Assembly (NCBI RefSeq): GCF_030125375.1
Contig: NZ_JASJUU010000005.1
Location: 1-64,000, forward strand
DNA length: 64,000 nt
Direction of reading: 5' to 3'
From: Pseudoalteromonas umbrosa
GTDB taxonomy: Bacteria; Pseudomonadota; Gammaproteobacteria; Enterobacterales; Alteromonadaceae
Made by a program: the position numbers and the translations under genes. The notes beneath the pieces were generated by a model that did no database searches, was not told the origin of the DNA, and saw only the letters and a program-made list of their open reading frames with translations. Positions 36,590 to 44,722 of the stretch are shown here, one piece after another (position 1 is the stretch's first letter; each line of letters starts with the position of its first letter).

Positions 36590-37865
36590 TACCGCGCAGT
36601 GCCATAAAACAGGTCATGGCCAACCAAAGTGCATGGTTGCCATGATCTAGCAATAAAAATACCGGTAAGAAAAACCCAAATAGCGCCGAAAATATCATGC
36701 TATTGCGCATTTCACGTGCTCTAGTTAACCCGACAAAAACACCATCAAATAAAAAGCAACTCATTGCTATCAATGGCAATATAATCAGCCAAGGTAAGTA
36801 CACTAAGGCTGTGTCGACCACACTTGGGATTGTGGTAAGCATGCCAATAATACTAGGTCCAAATAGCGCAAATACGAAACAATACAACACAGCAAAAAGG
36901 CTGCCCCATAGAATACTTACAGCGACCCAAGTTTTGAGCTTTTCAACATCTTTTGCTCCTTTGGCTTGGCCAACTTTGGCCTCTACCGCATACGCAATTC
37001 CATCCATTGCAAAGCTAACCAACATTAAAAAGTTGAGTAAGACAGCATTGGCGGCCAGTGTATTCTCTCCTAATCGCGCACCATAAAAAGTCATAAAGCT
37101 AAAGCACAATTGCAATACCAAAGAGCGAATAAAAATATCTTTATTAAGTGTAAGTAAATGCAGCAAGTGTGCCCGATTGGGCATTAGCCAAGCAAACGTC
37201 CACCCCTTTCTTTTGAGTAATGCAGCGGTCAAATAAAGCGCCAATATTAAAGCACTGTAATCGGCAATCACTGATGCCCAAGCCGCGCCGGCTACGCCCC
37301 ATTCAAACCCGATGACAAACAGTAAATCTAAAATGATATTCACCAAGTTCGTAAATAACACAATATAAAAAGGCCCTTTGCCATATTGCAGCCCGAGCAT
37401 AAAGCCCAACAAGACCAAATTCATCATGGCTGCTGGTGCACTGTATATACGAATTGAAAAGTATAATGATGCTTGCTCCATCACCTCCACACTCGGTTTT
37501 GCCAAACGCTCAATCATGTCGAGTAAAAATGGAGAGGATGCAACTAAGGTCAAAGCAAATAGCATTGCAATCGCCAAACTGGCCAATAAGGATTGATATG
37601 AACGTGCTTGATTTTGCTCACCAAAAGCCTGTGCGATTTCACCTGTCGTGCTCATACGCAAAAAACTGGCTAACCAAAATAGTAAGGCAATGCTGCCCGA
37701 GCCCAATGCGATACCCGCTAAGTAATGAGCATGACTTAAATGCCCAATAACAGCCGTATCAACTAATCCTAACAGGGGGACCGAAATATTTGATAAGATC
37801 ATCGGCGCTGCGAGAGTAAGTAGTGGAATATGATAAGGTGTACGCAGGTAATGAAAAAGCTTCAT
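36534..37865 (-). CDS. dinF: MATE family efflux transporter, DinF type
   Basis: 443 residues with 12 predicted membrane helices. N-terminal LAAPMILSNISVPLLGLVDTAVIG is the DinF-type MATE signature. It exports organic compounds using Na+ or H+ gradients. The gene overlaps both neighbours: its start by 15 bases with the deacetylase on the other strand, and its end by 56 bases with a small membrane protein. I see no clear ribosome-binding site. Confidence 0.88.
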   Translation of the reverse strand: MKLFHYLRTPYHIPLLTLAAPMILSNISVPLLGLVDTAVIGHLSHAHYLAGIALGSGSIALLFWLASFLRMSTTGEIAQAFGEQNQARSYQSLLASLAIAMLFALTLVASSPFLLDMIERLAKPSVEVMEQASLYFSIRIYSAPAAMMNLVLLGFMLGLQYGKGPFYIVLFTNLVNIILDLLFVIGFEWGVAGAAWASVIADYSALILALYLTAALLKRKGWTFAWLMPNRAHLLHLLTLNKDIFIRSLVLQLCFSFMTFYGARLGENTLAANAVLLNFLMLVSFAMDGIAYAVEAKVGQAKGAKDVEKLKTWVAVSILWGSLFAVLYCFVFALFGPSIIGMLTTIPSVVDTALVYLPWLIILPLIAMSCFLFDGVFVGLTRAREMRNSMIFSALFGFFLPVFLLLDHGNHALWLAMTCFMALRGITLIYRYRKLDGQNSLLK

Positions 37866-38876
37866 AATTTAATTCTATTTGTTGGTTTAGTCAGTGCTCA
37901 AGCACACAGTGCGACTATATTACAATATCATCATGTCAGTGAGAAACTGCCACCGGTAACGAGTGTCAGTGAGGACACATTCAAAACCCACTTAGAGTTT
38001 TTGAAAAAGGGCAATTACAACGTCATTGCTCTTGATAAGTTCATTGAGCATGTACAACAAGGTAAGTCTCTGCCTGTGAATACGGTTGCAATCACCTTTG
38101 ATGATGGCTATGACAACAATATTGAAGCCGCAGCACCATTATTAGAAACTTATAACTTTCCCTATACTATCTTTGTCAATCCGCAGTTAATTGACGAAGG
38201 ACAAAGCTATGTCATGACATGGGATGAATTGAGAACCCTATCAAAACGCGGCGCCATCATCGCTAACCACAGCGCCAAGCATGACTATCTGCACTTACGC
38301 AAAGACGGTGAAACTGAGCTGCAATGGGAAAAACGTATCAGACATGACCTTACTTGGTCTCAACAACGGATCAATGCAGAGATTGGACACAATTACCCTT
38401 ATATTGCTTACCCCTATGGGGAGTTTAATAGTGCATTGCAGAAGCTTGTTAAGGAGTTAGGCCTCATAGGCATAGGTCAGCATTCAGGTGCTGTGGGCCC
38501 AACAACAGATTTTACCCGTGTACCTAGATTCCCCTCTTCTGGTATTTATAGCAATTTAAAGACACTCAAAGTAAAAATTAATTCGATCCCATTCGACATT
38601 GACAAGCTGATTTACACCAACTCAGTCACAACAGAACGAAAACCATCATTTACAATGTCGTTTAAGAGTATGGATTTTAGCCAAGGTCAATTAGCATGTT
38701 TTGTATCTGGTATTGGCAGAGCAACATTAACCTGGACTACAAAACACGAAGTCACTGTGACCACACCAGAACCTTTACCAAACGGGCGTTCTCGATATAA
38801 CTGTACCGCTCCTTCAAAAACGCACAAAGGCCGTTTTCATTGGTTTTCACAACCTTGGGTAGTACAAGAGAAATAA
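37851..38876 (+). CDS. Polysaccharide deacetylase family protein (NodB-type), secreted
   Basis: 341 residues. Signal peptide (MKKLHNLILFVGLVSAQAHS). NodB domain with the catalytic base motif TFDDGYDNN, the metal-binding HSAKH (H-S-x-x-H) and the YPYGEFN motif. The C-terminal 90 residues (about 250-341) form a beta-rich domain of unknown role. Substrate is probably an N-acetylated glycan in the periplasm or outside. Start at ATG 37851; the codon 7 upstream is not supported. Confidence 0.87.
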   Translation: MKKLHNLILFVGLVSAQAHSATILQYHHVSEKLPPVTSVSEDTFKTHLEFLKKGNYNVIALDKFIEHVQQGKSLPVNTVAITFDDGYDNNIEAAAPLLETYNFPYTIFVNPQLIDEGQSYVMTWDELRTLSKRGAIIANHSAKHDYLHLRKDGETELQWEKRIRHDLTWSQQRINAEIGHNYPYIAYPYGEFNSALQKLVKELGLIGIGQHSGAVGPTTDFTRVPRFPSSGIYSNLKTLKVKINSIPFDIDKLIYTNSVTTERKPSFTMSFKSMDFSQGQLACFVSGIGRATLTWTTKHEVTVTTPEPLPNGRSRYNCTAPSKTHKGRFHWFSQPWVVQEK

Positions 38877-38880
38877 AACA

Positions 38881-39912
38881 CTAGCGGCTAGCAGAATGGA
38901 GTAACGCTTTTGCCATGGCATCCAGCGACACCACTTTGCTCGCTGCATCTAACTCAACTGCCGCACGGGGCATCCCCCATACTACACATGATGCTTCATC
39001 CTGTGCAAAAGTACTTGCTCCGGCATCTTTTAACCGCAAAAGGCCCTGCGCACCATCAGATCCCATGCCAGTTAACAGTGCAGCATGGACGTTTTTTGCA
39101 ATAGGGACGAGCGAATCAAATAGGACATCAACGGCCGGCTTATGGCGATTTACTTTCTCGCCATCACTAAGTTGGCAAACTAACTTAGTGCCCTTTTGAA
39201 CAATCAATAAATGCTTGTCACCAGGGGCGATAAACACTTTTCCTACACCTAATTCATCGCCTTCCTCAGCCTCTTTGACAGACACTTCACAACACTTATC
39301 CATGCGCATCGCAAAAGATGAGCTAAATACTGGTGGGATATGCTGCGTAACCACCACAGGTGGGCTGTTGATTGGTAACTTCGTTAAAACCTCTCGCAGC
39401 GCCTCAGTGCCCCCCGTTGAAGCACCAATTGCCATCACACTGCGTGCTTGATATTTTGCATCTGAAGCGATCGCTGGCTTTGCACCCAGTTGCTTATCAG
39501 CTTTAAATGGACGCACTCTAGCGCGACTGGCTGTACGTATTTTTTGATAAAGTACATCCGCGTAAGCTTCTAGCTGCTCAGCAACATTCGACATAGGTTT
39601 AGCTATAAAATCAACAGCACCTACTTCTAGCGCTTCGAGTGTCTCTGGGGAACCCTTTTGGGTAAGCGTAGACAACATCACAACAGGCATTGGTCGTAAC
39701 CGCATGAGGTTTTTAAGAAAGCTCAAACCGTTCATTTTCGGCATTTCTATATCCAGAGTCAGGACATCTGGTTGCAATGCCTTTATCATGTCCCTCGCTT
39801 CGTAAGGGTCTTTTGCAGCCCCAACAACCTCAATGTCTCCGGCTTGCTCTAGCACAGCCTTAAGGACAGCTCTGAGTAAGGGGGAGTCGTCTACTATCAA
39901 AACCTTTATCAT
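38881..39912 (-). CDS. cheB: Chemotaxis response regulator / glutamate methylesterase CheB
   Basis: 343 residues. Receiver domain with Asp in LTLDIEMPKMNG and a C-terminal methylesterase with catalytic Ser in IGASTGGTEAL, His in TQHIPPVF and Asp in GMGSDGAQGL. Demethylates the receptor (and can deamidate Gln). Start at ATG 39912; a GTG 3 bases upstream is the alternative. Last gene of the chemotaxis operon. Confidence 0.95.
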   Translation of the reverse strand: MIKVLIVDDSPLLRAVLKAVLEQAGDIEVVGAAKDPYEARDMIKALQPDVLTLDIEMPKMNGLSFLKNLMRLRPMPVVMLSTLTQKGSPETLEALEVGAVDFIAKPMSNVAEQLEAYADVLYQKIRTASRARVRPFKADKQLGAKPAIASDAKYQARSVMAIGASTGGTEALREVLTKLPINSPPVVVTQHIPPVFSSSFAMRMDKCCEVSVKEAEEGDELGVGKVFIAPGDKHLLIVQKGTKLVCQLSDGEKVNRHKPAVDVLFDSLVPIAKNVHAALLTGMGSDGAQGLLRLKDAGASTFAQDEASCVVWGMPRAAVELDAASKVVSLDAMAKALLHSASR

Positions 39913-39923
39913 CACATATTACT

Positions 39924-40547
39924 CTAAAATAGCTCGATATCGGTTTTAGCATCTTGTGCCTCGATATCATGTAGGTACTTAACCTCACGTTTCTCAATCG
40001 TATCATTGTGCACCTGCCTTAGCTTCTTGACCTTTGCAGTACCCGACTGAGGGTGAAACACAACCTTTCTCGGCCAAGGACCACCTACATCATGAGAGAC
40101 CAACTCGAGGTTTTCTTCTTCTACATATGCCTGAGCAAAACGGATATTGCCTACGCCAATGTCTGTCATTGCGCTGATAATTTTACCGCCACCAAATAAC
40201 TTCACCTTCAGATTTGTGCGGCTTGCTCCATTTTTAAGTACTTCGTTGATTAAGAACTCCATAGCCCAATTGCCATAACGACAATTAAAATCATCAGAGT
40301 GTACATTGGTTATGTCTTTCATCTTTTGAGCACCTGGTAGCATAAAATGGTTCATACCACCGATCCCCAGCTTTTCATCATATACACAGGCGGCGATGCA
40401 AGAGCCTAGCACTGTAGAAATCAATTCATCATTTTTTGAGACATAAAACTCACCCGGCAAGACCTTAGCTACAACCGTATTGCGCCCAGCATCCCAAAAG
40501 CGCTTTACGTGCTCAAAACCGCTTATGACTGGCCTAAAGTGGTTCAT
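39924..40547 (-). CDS. cheD: Chemoreceptor glutamine deamidase CheD
   Basis: 207 residues, longer than most CheD by an N-terminal stretch. The catalytic Cys and His are in STVLGSCIAAC and GGMNHFMLP, and the FGGGKI block is present. It deamidates receptor glutamines and in many systems is sequestered by CheC/CheY; no cheC gene is in the window. Overlaps cheR by 4 bases. Confidence 0.93.
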   Translation of the reverse strand: MNHFRPVISGFEHVKRFWDAGRNTVVAKVLPGEFYVSKNDELISTVLGSCIAACVYDEKLGIGGMNHFMLPGAQKMKDITNVHSDDFNCRYGNWAMEFLINEVLKNGASRTNLKVKLFGGGKIISAMTDIGVGNIRFAQAYVEEENLELVSHDVGGPWPRKVVFHPQSGTAKVKKLRQVHNDTIEKREVKYLHDIEAQDAKTDIELF

Positions 40548-41368
40548 GATGCATCTATCCTCTTATACATGGTTTTGCCTAAATTCTTAAAATCGCTACG
40601 TTCTTTACTCATGGTTTCTGAATGACCAATAAATAAGTGACCGTGCGATGACTCTAGCATTCGATGGTAGCCGTCAAATAGCGTGTCTTTCGTTTCTTTA
40701 TCAAAATAGATCAGTACGTTTCTGCAAAATATCAAATCAAATGGGCCTCGCATTGGCCAGGGTTCCAGTAAATTTAGCCGCTTAAAATAGATAAAGCTTT
40801 TAAGTTGCTCTTTTACTCGAAACTGACTACCGTCACTGCTTTTTAAAAACCACTTCCTCAGATGATTATCATCAAGCCCTGTAACAGACTGGCTGCTGTA
40901 AACACCTTCGGCTGCTTTGTGTAGTACATTTGAATCAAGGTCAGTAGCTAACACCTTGACATCCCAATCAGATGGAAACTCGCCAGCAACTGTCATCGCA
41001 ATACTGTAAGGCTCCTCACCTGTTGAGCAACCTGCCGACCAAAAGCGCACCCTCTTCGTTAACCTATTGTCTTCTTTGATACGCGGGATTAAGCTATTTT
41101 TCAAATAGTCAAAATGATGTGACTCGCGAAAAAAAGAAGTGAGATTCGTTGTGATCGCATTAATGAAATGACTAAACTCCTGCTCACTGCTGCTATCTAA
41201 AAATGCTAAATAGTCTTCAAACGAGCTCAAACCATTTGCCCTTATCCGTCTCGCTAAGCGTGAGTAAACCATTTCTCTCTTATGTGGCCCCAATACAATG
41301 CCACATGCGCTATATACTTTTTCAGAGACCTTTTGAAAATCCGTATCAGTAAATGGAAACTCTTTCAT
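40544..41368 (-). CDS. cheR: Chemotaxis protein methyltransferase CheR
   Basis: 274 residues. N-terminal helical domain, SAM-binding motif FWSAGCSTGEEPYSIAM and the conserved LIFCRNVLIYF. It methylates receptor glutamates. A 105-base stretch with a hairpin separates it from the receptor gene. Confidence 0.95.
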   Translation of the reverse strand: MKEFPFTDTDFQKVSEKVYSACGIVLGPHKREMVYSRLARRIRANGLSSFEDYLAFLDSSSEQEFSHFINAITTNLTSFFRESHHFDYLKNSLIPRIKEDNRLTKRVRFWSAGCSTGEEPYSIAMTVAGEFPSDWDVKVLATDLDSNVLHKAAEGVYSSQSVTGLDDNHLRKWFLKSSDGSQFRVKEQLKSFIYFKRLNLLEPWPMRGPFDLIFCRNVLIYFDKETKDTLFDGYHRMLESSHGHLFIGHSETMSKERSDFKNLGKTMYKRIDAS

Positions 41369-41429
41369 ATGCTCATTAAGCTTAAATAGTGTGAATAACA
41401 GCAGCCGAATAAATACCGCCGATTTAAGA

Positions 41430-41453
41430 CTGCCTCGCTAAGCTTAGAGGCAG
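41430..41453 (-). repeat. Hairpin between receptor gene and cheR
   Basis: CTGCCTC (41430-41436) pairs with GAGGCAG (41447-41453); the loop contains AAGCTT. No T-run follows. It may lower read-through from the receptor into cheR, tuning the ratio of receptor to modifying enzymes (inference). Confidence 0.4.
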
Positions 41454-41473
41454 CTCTAATATACCTGCTGAGA

Positions 41474-44203
41474 TTAAAACTCTTCCCACTCTTCTGAGTC
41501 ATCAGCAAAACGGTTTGCAGGCTCTGGTGCTCTTTGGGAAATATCAGCCGTGACATTGGCAGTTGTATTATTCAACTGTCGACCTTGACCATTTTGCACC
41601 GCAGGCCTTTGCGATGTTGTCAGCCTTTCTGGCTGCACATTACTAAGCGGTGTTGGCGTACTTGACGATGAAGAATCACCTACATTGAAGAAGTTCAATA
41701 GCCTTCTCATATCGTTCGCTTGTTCAGCCATGGACTCTCCGGCTGCTGAAGCCTGTTCGACCAATGCTGCATTTTGCTGAGTCATTTCATCCATTTGCGA
41801 TACTGCTTTATTAACTTGCTCAATGCCTGAGCTCTGCTCTTCTGAGGCCTCTGCAATATCGGAAATCATTTCCGTAACCCGCTTCACGGCGGCAACAATC
41901 TCTTTCAAAGTCGCCCCCGACTCATTCACCAGTAACGTACCGTCTTCGACCTTGCCTACACTGTCTCTAATTAAATCTTTAATTTCTTTTGCTGCACCTG
42001 CTGAGCGCTGAGCTAAGTTCCTCACTTCGCCAGCCACGACGGCGAAGCCACGCCCTTGCTCGCCAGCCCGAGCAGCTTCCACTGCGGCATTCAGGGCAAG
42101 TAAATTCGTTTGAAAAGCGATTTCATCGATGACACTAATAATATCGGCAATCTTTTTACTCGACTCATTAATTTCAGACATGCTTGCAACAGCGCGATTC
42201 ACAACTTCACCACCAGTCGCGGCTTTTTCGCTGGTCTCCGCAGCCAATTCGTTGGCCACTTTGGCATTGTCTGCATTTTGTCTAACCGTGCTAGTCATCT
42301 CTTCCATACTTGAAGCGGTTTCTTCAAGCGATGAAGCTTGCTCTTCTGTTCGTTGACTTAAGTCCGCATTACCTTGAGAGATCTCTTCTGCGCCACTGGC
42401 AACCATAGCCGCAGATGAACTAATTCTATTGAGTACTTCAGTGAGCTTATCTGCAGTTGTATTCGCATCCTGCTTGAGCTTGTCGAATGCGCCATTGTAA
42501 TCCGCATTAATTCTTTGTGTTAAATCCCCATTTGCGAGTGCATCTAACATATTAACCGTATCAGACACAGCATCATCCACTAGTGAGACTAAACCATTCA
42601 GCCCTTGTGCTAACCGTAGATAAAACCCTTTTTTATTATTTTCATTAAGCCTCACTGCCAAATTACCATCACGAGCAGACTCTACAAGCTCGTTCACCTC
42701 AGACTCGATAGCGACTTCGTCCGTTCTATCTTCCCACTCAACCACAGTGCCAATACGATCACCACCGTCACCTATAATTGGGTTTGCCACCAAGCCGAAG
42801 GTACGGCCACCCACTTTAATTTCAGTCTTATAAGTCTCCGTTAGGTTCGTCACCATACTGCGCTGATGAGCCGGATTTTTATGGAATACATCAATGTTTG
42901 CGCCTATCAATTTTGCGCAATCAAAATTAGGTAAGTCCTGACGTATATCACGCTCTGCATTTTTCATCATTGAGGTCACAGCATCATTCATATAAACAAT
43001 ATTAAAATGACCGTCAGCTATCATGGTGTTGGTTGCAACGTTGTCCAATGCACGACGCACACGGAGGTTTTCATTGGCAGCCTGCCGTTCCTCTCGCTCT
43101 CTCACTAAACGTTCAGTTTTATCTTCCCACTCAACTACCGTACCAAGGCGCTTACCACTGCTGTCTTGCACAGGTGTTGCTATCAAGCCAAAAGTAAAGC
43201 CTGCAACGTCAATGTCTGTCTCATAGGTCTCAGTCATATTACTAAGTAGGTTTCTTTGATGGCTGGGGTTTGCATGGAAGATATCGATATTTTGACCTAT
43301 TAATGTATCGACATTAAATCTAGGAAGCGCCTCTTGTAGCTGTGTCTGATTTTTTCTCAGCATGCGGATCACAGAGTCATTAGCGTATACAATGTTGCAA
43401 TCATCATCAGCTAACATCACATTAGCCTGACACACATCTAAGGCACTGGAGATACGCGCATTATTCGCTGCTTCTCTTTGCTGTTTCTGTTCTAAAGCCA
43501 ATTGCTCTGTTAAGTCTTTCCATTCTACCAAGGTCGCAATACGCTCATTATCCTTGTTGAAAACGGGTGTTGCTATTAAATCAAAGGTGAGCCCTGAGAC
43601 AGTTATTTGCGTTTTATACACCTCACGTAAGCTGGCCAACAAGTTCCGTTGATGACTAGGGTTAGCGTGGAACATATCTATGTTAGTGCCAATAGTCGTG
43701 GCGACATTAAAACTAGGTAGATCTTTACGAAGCTGGTGCTCATTTTGTCTCAACATGGCAGTAACCGAATCGTTCATGTAGACGATATTTAAATCACCAT
43801 CGGCCACCATGATATTAGCTTGACAACCTTTCAAGGCAAGTAGCAAGCTTTCTGTATGGTCGTCTTCATGCTCATCTTCGTGGCTTTCAACTCTAGATAA
43901 CAGCCTATAAAGCTGGGGGAAATCTGATAAATCAAGCTGCTCAAACTGTTCTCGGTTACTTACCGTCATGAAAGGAAGTGCAGAATAAACCGCAGAAAGC
44001 TTTCCAACCACTGGCGACAAACCCAATTTTAAAAATATCAGAGCAGCCGCACTGCCCAACAATGGAATAGTAAATGCTACCATCCTAATTTGCTCTGATT
44101 CAGCTTGCCCTAGCTGAGCACCAACAATGACACTAATAACCAGAATTACACCAGCTACCAAAATCTTGTTATTAATACTGCTTTGGATACTCTGTTCGCT
44201 CAT
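41474..44203 (-). CDS. Methyl-accepting chemotaxis protein with three PAS repeats
   Basis: 909 residues. Two N-terminal hydrophobic segments (about 10-60), then three closely related PAS repeats (blocks FHANPSHQRNLL twice, FHKNPAHQRSM once; each with NIVYMND- or NIVYAND-like and VEWKDLT- or VEWEDRT-like ends), a HAMP-like linker and a signalling domain with the hairpin tip DEIAFQTNLLALNAAVEAARAGEQGRGFAVVAGEVRNLA region. It ends in EEWEEF, a W-x-x-F tether for CheR/CheB. It probably senses an internal redox or energy signal through the PAS domains. Start at ATG 44203 with GGGGG upstream; a TTG 12 bases upstream is unlikely. Confidence 0.93.
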   Translation of the reverse strand: MSEQSIQSSINNKILVAGVILVISVIVGAQLGQAESEQIRMVAFTIPLLGSAAALIFLKLGLSPVVGKLSAVYSALPFMTVSNREQFEQLDLSDFPQLYRLLSRVESHEDEHEDDHTESLLLALKGCQANIMVADGDLNIVYMNDSVTAMLRQNEHQLRKDLPSFNVATTIGTNIDMFHANPSHQRNLLASLREVYKTQITVSGLTFDLIATPVFNKDNERIATLVEWKDLTEQLALEQKQQREAANNARISSALDVCQANVMLADDDCNIVYANDSVIRMLRKNQTQLQEALPRFNVDTLIGQNIDIFHANPSHQRNLLSNMTETYETDIDVAGFTFGLIATPVQDSSGKRLGTVVEWEDKTERLVREREERQAANENLRVRRALDNVATNTMIADGHFNIVYMNDAVTSMMKNAERDIRQDLPNFDCAKLIGANIDVFHKNPAHQRSMVTNLTETYKTEIKVGGRTFGLVANPIIGDGGDRIGTVVEWEDRTDEVAIESEVNELVESARDGNLAVRLNENNKKGFYLRLAQGLNGLVSLVDDAVSDTVNMLDALANGDLTQRINADYNGAFDKLKQDANTTADKLTEVLNRISSSAAMVASGAEEISQGNADLSQRTEEQASSLEETASSMEEMTSTVRQNADNAKVANELAAETSEKAATGGEVVNRAVASMSEINESSKKIADIISVIDEIAFQTNLLALNAAVEAARAGEQGRGFAVVAGEVRNLAQRSAGAAKEIKDLIRDSVGKVEDGTLLVNESGATLKEIVAAVKRVTEMISDIAEASEEQSSGIEQVNKAVSQMDEMTQQNAALVEQASAAGESMAEQANDMRRLLNFFNVGDSSSSSTPTPLSNVQPERLTTSQRPAVQNGQGRQLNNTTANVTADISQRAPEPANRFADDSEEWEEF

Positions 44204-44215
44204 TTCGACCCCCAA

Positions 44216-44722
44216 TTAGCCTTTGAGTCCACTTTTATCACTCAAATCTAAAACCTTTTCTAGATTTAAAAGCACAACCATTTTTTGCCCTACATTGACT
44301 AAACCGTGCACAAAATAAGCGTTATCTGAGTCCTGAAAATCAGGCACATCTTTGGCTTTTTCTTCTGCAATGCTGTACACATCAGATACAGCGTCCACGA
44401 CTAGCCCCATAATTTTTTGTTGATCTTTAATTTGCACAGAGACCACGATGACAACGGTAAGCGGTCCATACTCAATGGCGCTGATCCCAAAACGCATCCT
44501 TAAATCGATAATTGGTACAATCGTGCCGCGTAAATTCATCGCCCCTCTTACAAAGTTCGGTGAATTAGGAATTGTGGTCACAGGCTCCCAACCACGAATT
44601 TCCTGAACAGCTAAAATATCCATGCCGTATTCTTCATCATGCATCATAAAGGTCAAAAACTGCTTTTCATCTGACTCGCCATCAAACATGAGCTGCTGAT
44701 TTACCTCGACTTGATCGATCAT
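44216..44722 (-). CDS. cheW: Chemotaxis scaffold protein CheW
   Basis: 168 residues. An SH3-like scaffold that links the receptor to CheA; typical blocks QFLTFMMHDEEYGMDI, LAVQEIRGWEP and VRGAMNLRGTIVPIIDL. The ATG overlaps cheA's stop (ATGA). A 12-base gap precedes the receptor gene. Confidence 0.95.
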   Translation of the reverse strand: MIDQVEVNQQLMFDGESDEKQFLTFMMHDEEYGMDILAVQEIRGWEPVTTIPNSPNFVRGAMNLRGTIVPIIDLRMRFGISAIEYGPLTVVIVVSVQIKDQQKIMGLVVDAVSDVYSIAEEKAKDVPDFQDSDNAYFVHGLVNVGQKMVVLLNLEKVLDLSDKSGLKG

